Positions 26,684 through 34,291 of a stretch of 64,000 nucleotides of DNA are shown piece after piece. The translations under genes were made by a program, and so were the position numbers. This DNA is from Lactobacillus sp. (GTDB lineage: Bacteria > Bacillota > Bacilli > Lactobacillales > Lactobacillaceae), in the NCBI GenBank assembly GCA_022483245.1, contig JAKVNR010000001.1:744001-808000 (forward strand), in the 5' to 3' direction. Below the pieces are notes generated by a model. The model saw only the letters and a list, made by a program, of their open reading frames with translations. It was not told the DNA's origin and did no database searches. Position 1 is the stretch's first letter. Each line of letters opens with the position of its first letter.

Positions 26684-26695
26684 AATTATTAATCC

Positions 26696-28048
26696 TTATT
26701 TTTGCTTGCTTTTAACAGCGGTGACTTCAGCTTGCGCTGTTCCGTCTTTAAACTGCAAATCCATTACTTGGCCTGTTTTTAGCTGCTCTACACTGGCAAT
26801 CAGCTGCTGTTGTTCATTGGTTGCGATCGCAAAGCCCCGGCTCAAGGTTTTCAGCGGGCTAATCGCATCTAGTTTTTGCGCTAGTTGCTGCACATCAGCT
26901 TGTTTATCAGCCAAAACTTGCTTTCCAGCTTGGTTAAGCCGCTGCTGCAAGTAGTTAGTTTGCTGCAAATCTCGCTCGACTAAATGCAGTGGAGAATGTG
27001 TCTGCAAGCGCGAAACCGCTGTTTGATAAGCCTGCTTTCTTTGCTGCAAAACCTGCGACATAGCTGTTTGCAAACGGGTAGTTAATAAATCTAGACTTTG
27101 GGCCGCTTGATCATAAATGCGTTCCGGCTGGCGCAGAACAACCGAATTTTCTAGCCGGCGTAAATATTGCTGGCGCTGACTAATATTGCTCTGCATCTCT
27201 GTTACTAGCCGCACTGACAATTGCTTTAAATTGTTTAGCTCATCTGGCAAGTTGGGCGTTGCATATTCGGCTGCCGCTGTTGGCGTTGCTGCCCGTTGGT
27301 CAGCGGCTAAATCGCACAAAGTTGTATCAGTTTCGTGCCCAACTGACGAAATGACCGGCATCGGCATCGCATAAACTTGCCGCACAACTGCTTCTTCGTT
27401 AAACGGCCACAGATCTTCTAGCGATCCGCCGCCGCGGCCAATAATCAGCACATCAGCCCCGCTGCTGTCTGCCACTTGCTGCATCGCCTGGACTAAAGTC
27501 TCTTTTGCTCCTTCACCTTGTACTTTGGCAGGATACAAATCGACTTCCGCGTACGGGAACCGCCGATTGCAAGTCACCATAATGTCATGAATAACCGCTC
27601 CTGAAGCAGAAGTAATTACCGCAATTTTATCTGGAAAACGCGGCAGGGCTCGTTTATGAGCCTGATCAAACAAGCCTTCTTTAGACAGCTTGTCTTTTAG
27701 CTGCTGGAGTTGTTCATATAAAGCTCCTAACCCCGCCGGCTCCATTGTTTCGGCATAAAACTGGTACGAGCCTTGTTGCGCATAAACACTCACATAGCCA
27801 GTCACAAAAACTTTCATGCCCTCTTCCGGCCTGAATTTTACCTTGTCAAAATATGACCGAAACATGACCACGTTAATTTTGGCATGTTCATCTTTTAAAG
27901 AAAAATATTGGTGCGAATTACGCCTCAGCCGAAAGTTTGAAAGCTCTCCCTGCAAATAGACTTTGTGCAAGTAGGGATCGCGCTTAAATTTCTGCGTAAT
28001 ATAATAATTTAAATCTGAAACCGTTAAATAAATTGGTTTAGTTGCCAT
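26696..28048 (-). CDS. xseA: Exodeoxyribonuclease VII large subunit
   Basis: Catalytic subunit that degrades single-stranded DNA to oligonucleotides. 450 residues: N-terminal OB fold (YLTVSDLNYYITQKFKRD; VYLQGELSNFRLRRNSHQYFSLKD), catalytic domain with ITSASGAVIHDI, IGRGGGSLEDLWPFNEE and SVGHETDTTLCD, then a coiled-coil region and the C-terminal DLQFKDGTAQAEV segment. The start overlaps the end of folD by 11 nt. Confidence 0.95.
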   Translation of the reverse strand: MATKPIYLTVSDLNYYITQKFKRDPYLHKVYLQGELSNFRLRRNSHQYFSLKDEHAKINVVMFRSYFDKVKFRPEEGMKVFVTGYVSVYAQQGSYQFYAETMEPAGLGALYEQLQQLKDKLSKEGLFDQAHKRALPRFPDKIAVITSASGAVIHDIMVTCNRRFPYAEVDLYPAKVQGEGAKETLVQAMQQVADSSGADVLIIGRGGGSLEDLWPFNEEAVVRQVYAMPMPVISSVGHETDTTLCDLAADQRAATPTAAAEYATPNLPDELNNLKQLSVRLVTEMQSNISQRQQYLRRLENSVVLRQPERIYDQAAQSLDLLTTRLQTAMSQVLQQRKQAYQTAVSRLQTHSPLHLVERDLQQTNYLQQRLNQAGKQVLADKQADVQQLAQKLDAISPLKTLSRGFAIATNEQQQLIASVEQLKTGQVMDLQFKDGTAQAEVTAVKSKQK

Positions 28049-28883
28049 TTTGCCTTCTCGCTGCTTGAATAACTTGTTCCATCAAACTGATCGTCGTCAG
28101 CGGTCCTACACCGCCGGGAACGGGCGTCAGCCAGTTTGCCCGACTAGCGCAAGCTGGTGACAAATCACCAACTATCCTGCCGTGAGCCCAGTTAATGCCA
28201 ACATCAACTGCATTGACTCCATTTTTGAGCCAAGCGGCCTGGACAAATTCAGGCTGACCGATCGCACTAACCAGCAAATCAGCTGTTCCAACTAATGCTG
28301 GCAATTTCTGTGTTTGTGAATCAGCAATTGTCACCGTTGCCCCAGCTTTTAATAAAAGCGCAGCCAGTGGTTTGCCGATGACTTGACTCCTGCCTAAAAT
28401 AACGGCATGTTGACCCGCTAGCGGTACTTGATAGCTGGTGAGTAAAGTCATCACGGCCCGGGCAGTAGCTGGCACAAATAAAGATTGATCCTGCCATAAG
28501 CGGCCCAAATTGACGGCTGTTAAGCAATCAACATCTTTTTCAAAAGCAATGGCGTTGCTTAATTTGATTGGGTCCCAACCTGCCGGCAGCGGCATCGTAA
28601 GCAAAATTCCGTGGATGCTTGCGGCATGATTTAGCCGTTTAATTTGCTGCAAGGCTTCTGATTGCTGGGCATTTACTGGTAGGGAAATCGTCTTAAGCTG
28701 AATTCCAATTGTTTGAGCAGCCCGCTGCAAACTGTGTAAATATAATTGACTGCCAGTATCATCTCCAACTTTAATTACGCAAAAAGTTGGCAATTGAGCG
28801 TGGGCAGGCCAATTTTTGATTATAGTTTGCAGTTTGGCAATTTTTTTCTGTTTTAAAGGCGCACCGAGCAGCCATTTGGTCAT
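28038..28883 (-). CDS. folD: Methylene-THF dehydrogenase / methenyl-THF cyclohydrolase
   Basis: Bifunctional one-carbon enzyme that makes 10-formyl-THF and NADPH. 281 residues. Visible motifs: the active-site Tyr/Lys region is modified to GSQLYLHSLQRAA, GILLTMPLP (usual text: GIlvQlPLP, so the Gln is Thr here), VDCLTAVNLG, NAD-binding VILGRSQVIGKPLAALLL and the C-terminal TPVPGGVGPLT. In the commoner FolD the catalytic Lys lies in a Y-x-x-x-K segment; YLHSLQ shows Gln at that place, so catalysis may deviate. First gene of its operon, just after the nusB terminator. Confidence 0.88.
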   Translation of the reverse strand: MTKWLLGAPLKQKKIAKLQTIIKNWPAHAQLPTFCVIKVGDDTGSQLYLHSLQRAAQTIGIQLKTISLPVNAQQSEALQQIKRLNHAASIHGILLTMPLPAGWDPIKLSNAIAFEKDVDCLTAVNLGRLWQDQSLFVPATARAVMTLLTSYQVPLAGQHAVILGRSQVIGKPLAALLLKAGATVTIADSQTQKLPALVGTADLLVSAIGQPEFVQAAWLKNGVNAVDVGINWAHGRIVGDLSPACASRANWLTPVPGGVGPLTTISLMEQVIQAARRQNGN

Positions 28884-28903
28884 CTAAATTTGTCCCCTTA
28901 GTC

Positions 28904-28930
28904 AAAAAAACCGGCCCTATCTGAGCCGGC
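28904..28930 (-). terminator. Terminator after nusB
   Basis: Hairpin GCCGG / CCGGC with flanking pairs and seven T on the minus strand; it separates asp23-nusB from folD. Confidence 0.82.
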
Positions 28931-28940
28931 AAATTTCATA

Positions 28941-29336
28941 TTAATCGACAAACTTGGCCAAAACGCCATTAATAAACCGCTTGGATTTTGGATCACCAAA
29001 TTCATCGCATAAGTTCAGGGCCTCATCGACTGCCCCAACTGCGGAAATTTGCTGGCTGTACTTAATTTCAGCTACAGCCAAGAGCAAAATTGCGCGGTCA
29101 ATTTGACTCAAGCGCTCCCAAGTCCAGCCCTTCTTCAGCTGCTGACTAATCGCTGGCTGCAAATCTGCTTGGTGGTCGCGTACTAGACTAATCAATTCAT
29201 CAGCATAGGCAGGCATGGATTTAACATTCATGCTTGTTTGTAAATGCTGAGAAACTTCATCTTCTGACCAATCTGGGTGCTGGTTGGCTAAATAGATCCC
29301 TTGCAAAGCCAATTGCCGAATTTCGTGCTGAGTCAT
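28941..29336 (-). CDS. nusB: Transcription antitermination factor NusB
   Basis: RNA-binding component of the rRNA antitermination complex, with NusE, NusA and NusG. 131 residues, all-helical; REIRQLALQGIYLANQ-type N-terminus (here TQHEIRQLALQGIYL), IDRAILLLAVAEIKY and the C-terminal EALNLCDEFGDPKSKRFINGVLAKF are characteristic. Starts 2 nt after the asp23 gene. Confidence 0.95.
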   Translation of the reverse strand: MTQHEIRQLALQGIYLANQHPDWSEDEVSQHLQTSMNVKSMPAYADELISLVRDHQADLQPAISQQLKKGWTWERLSQIDRAILLLAVAEIKYSQQISAVGAVDEALNLCDEFGDPKSKRFINGVLAKFVD

Positions 29337-29338
29337 TA

Positions 29339-29755
29339 CTAGTCTTCTTCCTTACTTTCAGCGGCTGACTCATCACTGCTCTCAGCAGTTTCATCAACTA
29401 AACCAACCACATGGATATTAATTTGGGCCAAAGTCAAATCGGTCATTTGCTGCAATTGTTCACGCAACTTGATTTGCAGTTCTGACGCAGTCTTTGGCAC
29501 ATTAACGCCGTAATCTAAGTAAACATAGATATCAGCAGTTAAGTTGTTATCATCGTCAACGTGCAGGTCAACGCCCTTGCCTGGGCTTGCTACGCCCAAC
29601 AAGTCATTCAAGTTTGAGCGCAAGTTGCCGCGCATACCAGCTACGCCTTCAACTTGCACAGCTGCCATGCCCAGGACCGTTTCTAACACGCTTAAATCAA
29701 TTTTAATTTCATTTCCAGCATCATTTGATAAAAGAATTGTTGAATTATCAGACAT
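29339..29755 (-). CDS. Asp23/Gls24 family protein (YqhY-like)
   Basis: 138 residues, second Asp23 paralogue in the window. Segments LETVLGMAAVQVEGVAGMRG and ADIYVYLDYGVNVPKTASELQ define the family; the C-terminus is an acidic tail (ESSDESAAESKEED). The position immediately before nusB matches B. subtilis yqhY, where the product influences acetyl-CoA carboxylase activity. The efp gene that often precedes this pair is not here: only 68 nt separate it from pepP. Confidence 0.9.
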   Translation of the reverse strand: MSDNSTILLSNDAGNEIKIDLSVLETVLGMAAVQVEGVAGMRGNLRSNLNDLLGVASPGKGVDLHVDDDNNLTADIYVYLDYGVNVPKTASELQIKLREQLQQMTDLTLAQINIHVVGLVDETAESSDESAAESKEED

Positions 29756-29823
29756 TTTTTACCTCAAATCGCATCTTATTCTTTTATATCTTACCAATCT
29801 TCATTATAACTTGCTAGCAATGA

Positions 29824-30930
29824 TTAAAGTACCAGTAAGTCTTTCTTTGGCAGTTTCGATAAAGTTTCTGGGTGCTGCCCATTGACCAAAACATCGTCTT
29901 CGATGCGGACGCCGCCCTTTCCTGGCAAGTAAATCCCAGGTTCGACGGTATGAATAATCCCATCTTGCAATTTTTCTTTGCCAAATGGAAAAGCTGGCGA
30001 ACACAATTCGTGAATTTCTAGTCCGATCCCATGACCAATGCCGTGGCCAAAGTATTGCCCATAGCCTTGTTCTTCAATATATGAACGAGCTGCTTGATCA
30101 ACTTGGCGACCAGTATTGCCATCTACTGCAGCAGCGATCCCCCGACGCTGAGCTTCATAAACAATGTGATAAATTTTTTCCAGTTCTGGTTCAACCTGGC
30201 CAATTGCAACAGTCCGGGTAATATCGGCAGTATAGCCATGATAATAGGAGCCAAAATCAATGACGACCAATTCGCCAGCTTGAATTTTTTTATCCGAAGC
30301 TACGCCGTGGGCCCAAGCTGACCGATAGCCAGAAGCTAAGATAGTATCAAAGGACGGGCCGTCGCCGCCATTAACTTTAAACAAATAGTCCAGTTTAGCG
30401 GCTAAACTGCGTTCAGTCACACCAGGTTTAATCTCAGGCAAAATTTCCTTAAAGCTTTCCGCTGACAGATCAATCGCTTTGCGCAAGGCTTGCTGCTCGG
30501 CTGCATCTTTGACGTTGCGTGCCCGCTCAACTAATTGCTCGGTCAAGGTAAATTCAACGTCAGGGCAAGTGGCTTTTAATTCAGCAAATTCGCTAGCTCC
30601 AATGAACTCTCCTTCAACCAAAACGTGGTGTAAAGTCAACTTTTTAAAGGCCTCAGCGATCCTGACCACCCAATCGCCCCGGCGCATGATCACTGTCATT
30701 TCACCAGGTGCTTGAGCCTTGATTTGTTCATCAAAGCGCGAATCAGAATACAGGAAGCGATCCCCGCTAGCTGTCAAAATCAATTGGGCTTCTTCGCCGG
30801 TAAAATTGGTCAAATAGCGATAGTTAATTTGGCGCGTGACTAGCAAAGCATCTGCCTGACGCTCTTTTATCATTGCTGTGACGCGATTAATTCTGGTTTG
30901 CAGGAGAGATAATAATTCTTGCTTCTCCAT
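29824..30930 (-). CDS. pepP: Xaa-Pro aminopeptidase / dipeptidase (M24 family)
   Basis: Cytoplasmic metallopeptidase that removes an N-terminal residue before proline, useful for casein-like peptides. 368 residues: N-terminal creatinase domain (about 1-135) and C-terminal pita-bread domain with the five metal ligands in VVIDFGSYYHGYTADITRT (two Asp), GHGIGHGIGLEIHE (His), HTVEPGIYL (Glu) and GVRIEDDVLV (Glu). It lies between rpmA and asp23-nusB, a conserved Firmicutes neighbourhood. PepP versus PepQ cannot be separated by motif alone; the context favours the YqhT/PepP type. Confidence 0.92.
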   Translation of the reverse strand: MEKQELLSLLQTRINRVTAMIKERQADALLVTRQINYRYLTNFTGEEAQLILTASGDRFLYSDSRFDEQIKAQAPGEMTVIMRRGDWVVRIAEAFKKLTLHHVLVEGEFIGASEFAELKATCPDVEFTLTEQLVERARNVKDAAEQQALRKAIDLSAESFKEILPEIKPGVTERSLAAKLDYLFKVNGGDGPSFDTILASGYRSAWAHGVASDKKIQAGELVVIDFGSYYHGYTADITRTVAIGQVEPELEKIYHIVYEAQRRGIAAAVDGNTGRQVDQAARSYIEEQGYGQYFGHGIGHGIGLEIHELCSPAFPFGKEKLQDGIIHTVEPGIYLPGKGGVRIEDDVLVNGQHPETLSKLPKKDLLVL

Positions 30931-30975
30931 TGCCGTCAGCTCCTTTCAGCCTTTTGCCGTTGCTAATATTATATA

Positions 30976-31013
30976 TAAAAAAAGACTGCCGACCAACTGG
31001 TCTGCAGTCTTAA
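30976..31013 (-). terminator. Terminator after rpmA
   Basis: Long hairpin AAGACTGC.GACC / GGTC.GCAGTCTT with a 4-nt loop, followed on the minus strand by a T-run. It ends the rplU-rpmA transcript. Confidence 0.93.
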
Positions 31014-31029
31014 TGAGCTAAGCCCTAGT

Positions 31030-31320
31030 TTACTTGTCTTCTGGGTAAACTGAAACTTGCTTTCTGAATTTGCCAAGGCGTTCAAACTTAACAACACCGT
31101 TAATCTTAGCAAATAAGGTGTCATCGCCGCCGATGCCAACGTTCTTGCCTGGGTGGATCTTAGTACCGCGTTGACGGTATAAGATAGAACCTGCGTGAAC
31201 GCTTTGGCCATCTGCACGCTTAGCGCCTAAACGACGACCAGCTGAGTTACGGCCGTTAGCAGTTGAACCACCACCCTTGTGGTGGGCCAATAATTTCATT
31301 TCTAATAAGTTGTTCATCAT
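31030..31320 (-). CDS. rpmA: Ribosomal protein L27 with N-terminal extension
   Basis: Large-subunit protein whose N-terminus reaches the peptidyl transferase centre. 96 residues; the conserved body starts [21 protein letters not shown]. It is preceded by the extension [11 protein letters not shown]. Many Firmicutes L27 precursors end their extension in LQFFA, cleaved by the protease Prp; here the equivalent is MKLLA. Aggggtg lies about 10 nt upstream of the first ATG, and nothing resembling an RBS precedes the internal ATG, so the extension is probably translated. The prp (ysxB) gene that usually sits between rplU and rpmA is absent: the gap is 17 nt. Confidence 0.95.
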   Translation of the reverse strand: MMNNLLEMKLLAHHKGGGSTANGRNSAGRRLGAKRADGQSVHAGSILYRQRGTKIHPGKNVGIGGDDTLFAKINGVVKFERLGKFRKQVSVYPEDK

Positions 31321-31337
31321 GATCTCTTCACCCCTGA

Positions 31338-31649
31338 TTAAGCTTCAATGCTTTCAATCGTAACCTTAGTGTAAGGTTGACGGTGACCATATTTAGTGTG
31401 TGAGTGCTTCTTTGGCTTGTACTTGAAAGTTACCACTTTCTTTTCCTTGCCTTGCTTGTCAACTTTAGCAACAACCTTAGCACCATCAACGTATGGGGTA
31501 CCGATCTTAACCTTGCCGTCTTCTGAAACCAGAATAACGTTTTCAAAGTTAACTTCTTTACCAGCTTCAGCGTCTAACTTTTCTACGTAAACGCTGTCGC
31601 CCTTAGCGACCTTGTATTGCTTGCCGCCTGTTTCAATTACTGCGTACAT
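31338..31649 (-). CDS. rplU: Ribosomal protein L21
   Basis: 103-residue 23S rRNA-binding protein. Starts [18 protein letters not shown], with the conserved [18 protein letters not shown] and [21 protein letters not shown] near the C-terminus. Strong RBS GGAGGTG. Preceded by a structured leader, and followed directly by rpmA. Confidence 0.97.
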   Translation of the reverse strand: MYAVIETGGKQYKVAKGDSVYVEKLDAEAGKEVNFENVILVSEDGKVKIGTPYVDGAKVVAKVDKQGKEKKVVTFKYKPKKHSHTKYGHRQPYTKVTIESIEA

Positions 31650-31654
31650 TTGTA

Positions 31655-31752
31655 CACCTCCGAAAAAAACTTAGACTCGCCAACTTGGGTGAGACGACTC
31701 TCGTCTGCTTCAAACCGCAAGCCGTGCGGTTGCAGATGTGGAGGAGTCCACA
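31655..31752 (-). ncRNA. Ribosomal protein L21 leader (autoregulatory 5' UTR)
   Basis: The rplU leader can fold into a closed multi-branch structure: an outer stem GGACTC / GAGTCT, a stem TCTGC / GCAGA enclosing the hairpin AACCGC / GCGGTT, and a second hairpin GACGA / TCGTC, all ending just before the RBS. Firmicutes have a described L21 leader motif at this location, thought to bind L21 and repress the operon. Assignment is from position and pairing, without a covariance-model search. Confidence 0.7.
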
Positions 31753-31803
31753 AATACAACTCTTTCAGTTTACTACTATTATGCAAGACTTGCAATCATA
31801 AAA

Positions 31804-32643
31804 TTACATGCCCCACCGGCCGCCATGAACCTTAGCAACCGTTTCCGTTGTAATAAACGCTTGCGGATCTATTTCGTGAATTTTTGCAAGCAATGCCCCA
31901 TATTCTTGTGGGTCAACCACAATCAGCAATTGTTGCTTCTGGTCTTTACTGTAACCGCCAATCACATTAAAAATAGTCAGCCCTTGGTAATCTTGTTCCA
32001 GCACTTGCTGAATCGCTGGCAAATGCTCATTGCTCATGATCCGCAGCTGGTATTTGCGGTCAAAACCTACTTCAGCAAAGCGCATGGTCAACGCCGTAAT
32101 AATTTGCGATAAAACCGCGAGTAAAAAGGCTTCCCAGCCGTCAACAAACAAGTTAAGACCAATAATCACCAAGTCAACTAACAGCAAGCCAATAGTGGTA
32201 CTTAAATAGAAGTATTTTTCTAAAATCATCGGCAAAACGGTGGTTCCGCCAGAGGAAGCATTGACACGGTAAAGCAGGGCCATGCCTAACCCGACTAGTG
32301 CCCCGCCATAAATTACCGCGACGAAGTCGTTATTGGTAACTTTAAAGCTCGGGGTAATTTCCATCAAAATTGGCAGCAGGAAACTACCGACAGCAATGTT
32401 GCGCGTCGCCTGCTTGCCAAGGAAAATCGCCGCGACGATAAGCATGATGACATTAATTGCCAAAACGACTAGCGGCCGCGGCCAGCCCCACACAGCCTGC
32501 ACTAAAATTGACAGGCCGGTGGTTCCGCCGACAGCGATCGAAATCGGTCCGTAGAAAAAGTTAACTGCCAAGGCAACGAGCTCCAGCCCGGCAACTAAAC
32601 ACAGCCAACGTGCAATGGCGCTCGACTGCAGTTTTTTTGTCAT
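31804..32643 (-). CDS. YitT family membrane protein (DUF161 and DUF2179)
   Basis: 279 residues: five or six hydrophobic segments in the first about 185 residues (for example LVVLAINVIMLIVAAIFLG; GLLLVDLVIIGLNLFV), then a cytoplasmic C-terminal DUF2179 domain (YQLRIMSNEHLPAIQQVLEQ; LIVVDPQEYGALLAKIHEIDPQAF). The motif GGTTGLSILVQ near residue 38 and ASSGGTTVLPMIL are typical. The family is common in Firmicutes and its substrate is unknown. It is a single gene divergent from nothing obvious; RBS GAAAGGA precedes the start. Confidence 0.9.
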   Translation of the reverse strand: MTKKLQSSAIARWLCLVAGLELVALAVNFFYGPISIAVGGTTGLSILVQAVWGWPRPLVVLAINVIMLIVAAIFLGKQATRNIAVGSFLLPILMEITPSFKVTNNDFVAVIYGGALVGLGMALLYRVNASSGGTTVLPMILEKYFYLSTTIGLLLVDLVIIGLNLFVDGWEAFLLAVLSQIITALTMRFAEVGFDRKYQLRIMSNEHLPAIQQVLEQDYQGLTIFNVIGGYSKDQKQQLLIVVDPQEYGALLAKIHEIDPQAFITTETVAKVHGGRWGM

Positions 32644-32713
32644 GTTGAAATCCTTTCGTAAAAGCCTCCCTTATTAGCTTACTAGAAAGGAGCGGCTAAG
32701 GCGACTTTTATGC

Positions 32714-34051
32714 CTAGGAGTTGCGGATTTGGTAATTAATCTGCTGGTTACCCTCATAAGCAGGCAGTCCTTTATCAGCGCGGTAAAGCGCCCGCTCAAA
32801 AGCTTGGTAGCCTTTGCTCGAAGCGACTGCGAATTTCACATGGTATTTAGTAGCGAATTCGCTGATATTCCAAGTGGCATCATGAGCAGCTAAGGCTGTC
32901 ACTAAAATCACAATATCAAGATCTTTGACTTGCTGCTCAATGACTTTCTTTTTACCTTGAAAAGCATCAATTGGAATTGGCACGCCGTGGTACTTTTCAA
33001 CGATACCATCTAAAATCGCTTCATTTTGATTGCCGCCAATGGCAATTCCTACTCGCTGGTAATGCAAATTCAAGTCTAAGGTTGGCAATAAGTTAGTTTG
33101 CTTATGCTGGCGGTGACGTTTTAATTGGCGTTTTGGGGCTGGCTGATCGACTTCATAGATCCAGCGAATTTGGATAGCCGCCGCCGGATCGCTTTTCAGG
33201 CGCACGTCGCCGTGATACCAAACCAGGTCAACAATCGAACCGTCTTCCAAATTAACAGGTCCTGTCTGATAAAGACTGCCATCAATCGTAGCAATGACGT
33301 CTTTGCCTCGTACGCGCAGCTTTTCGCCTTTAACATTTCGCATAACGCTATAATGGCTGCCATTTTTACGGACAACGCCGAAGCGAAACACATCGATCTG
33401 GTCATATTGGCTAGAACTTAGCTTGCGGTGACCAACGATTCTCAGCACTTCTGCTTCAAAGCCGGAATCAGCAGGCAGCGGCAAAGCTTCAACAATATCA
33501 CCAGTACGTAAATTTAGAGAGTGAATCTGGCCTTCAGTAACGTGGTATACCACTTCGTCATTTTGATTGATCAAATCTGCACCGATCAGCAAGCGAATGA
33601 CGGTGTAACGCTCGCCTTTGCGATAATCACGCTTTAGCTTTTTAGGTTTCAGGGCCTTTTCAAAAGTCTGCTGATTAATCACATTAACAGTCGTTGTAGA
33701 ATGCTGAATTGCGGTTTCTAAAGACGCTAATTGTTGACCATAACGCTGACCAAAAGCCGGCTCAAAGGTCAATTTGCGCAAAGCCCGCAAAGACTGCTCT
33801 TTGGCTTGATCGCTGCCTGGTTGTTCAATCAAGGCAGTTATGCCAGCTAGCAGTTTACTTAATTGATCAGAGTTAGTTGGAGTGCTTTGTTTAGGACGCC
33901 TGGGCTGAGCTTTATTGGGCGCTGCTTTCGGAGCATCCGCATTTGCCATCCCTAACACGACTTTAATGGCAGCTAGGCTATTTTGCAGGCTGCGCTCATC
34001 AGAATCAGTATTTTGCAAGATGCGTTTTAAGCTATTACGGTAGTCAAACAT
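32714..34051 (-). CDS. DUF2325 domain-containing protein
   Basis: 445-residue cytoplasmic protein. The last about 100 residues are a DUF2325 domain (VGIAIGGNQNEAILDGIVEKY; DIVILVTALAAHDATWNISE; KFAVASSKGYQAFERAL), which resembles a nucleotide-binding or receiver-like fold. The N-terminal half is helical and polar with a basic, Pro-rich linker (KAAPNKAQPRRPKQSTPT); the middle contains beta-rich repeats (YTVIRLLIGADLINQNDEVVYHV). The function is not established for the family. Likely monocistronic. Confidence 0.85.
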   Translation of the reverse strand: MFDYRNSLKRILQNTDSDERSLQNSLAAIKVVLGMANADAPKAAPNKAQPRRPKQSTPTNSDQLSKLLAGITALIEQPGSDQAKEQSLRALRKLTFEPAFGQRYGQQLASLETAIQHSTTTVNVINQQTFEKALKPKKLKRDYRKGERYTVIRLLIGADLINQNDEVVYHVTEGQIHSLNLRTGDIVEALPLPADSGFEAEVLRIVGHRKLSSSQYDQIDVFRFGVVRKNGSHYSVMRNVKGEKLRVRGKDVIATIDGSLYQTGPVNLEDGSIVDLVWYHGDVRLKSDPAAAIQIRWIYEVDQPAPKRQLKRHRQHKQTNLLPTLDLNLHYQRVGIAIGGNQNEAILDGIVEKYHGVPIPIDAFQGKKKVIEQQVKDLDIVILVTALAAHDATWNISEFATKYHVKFAVASSKGYQAFERALYRADKGLPAYEGNQQINYQIRNS

Positions 34052-34116
34052 AATATCAAACTTTCTAAATAAAACCGTAATTAATGCTAAACTTTTGGAT
34101 CGTTGAAAGCAAAATA

Positions 34117-34144
34117 AAAGCCGCCTTGATTGAGACGACCCTTA
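34117..34144 (-). terminator. Terminator after the 40-residue peptide gene
   Basis: On the minus strand AAGGGTCGTC pairs with GGCGGCTTTT (including G-U pairs) around an 8-nt loop, followed by TTTTATTTT. It lies just beyond the stop of the small gene at 34150-34272. Confidence 0.6.
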
Positions 34145-34149
34145 TTATT

Positions 34150-34272
34150 TTATTTTAAATCATGTTCAACGTTTTGTATAACGACATTGAAATTAGTTCC
34201 TGGCAATCTTACCGACCCGCCTAAAAGGGTGAACAATAAACCGACAATAATTATTGATTTTAATTTTTTCAT
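34150..34272 (-). CDS. Short hydrophobic secreted peptide, candidate Rgg signal precursor
   Basis: A 40-residue gene divergent from the Rgg-like regulator. It has AAAGGA 7 nt before the ATG and a terminator after the stop, so it looks like a real gene and not just part of a longer frame. The product is a basic head (MKKLKS), a hydrophobic segment (IIIVGLLFTLLGG) and a tail SVRLPGTNFNVVIQNVEHDLK. This is the layout of small exported pro-peptides such as SHP or Phr precursors in RRNPP quorum sensing, and divergence from the rgg gene is the classical arrangement. I do not recognise the mature signal; its tail is longer and more polar than streptococcal SHPs. Could also be a small lantibiotic-like or toxin peptide. 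Confidence 0.55.
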   Translation of the reverse strand: MKKLKSIIIVGLLFTLLGGSVRLPGTNFNVVIQNVEHDLK

Positions 34273-34291
34273 GATATATCCTTTCTTCATT

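Noticed and set aside
34130-34291. Upstream extension of the rgg frame
   Set aside because: No homology to Rgg and it overlaps the divergent peptide gene, so the start at 34292 is preferred.
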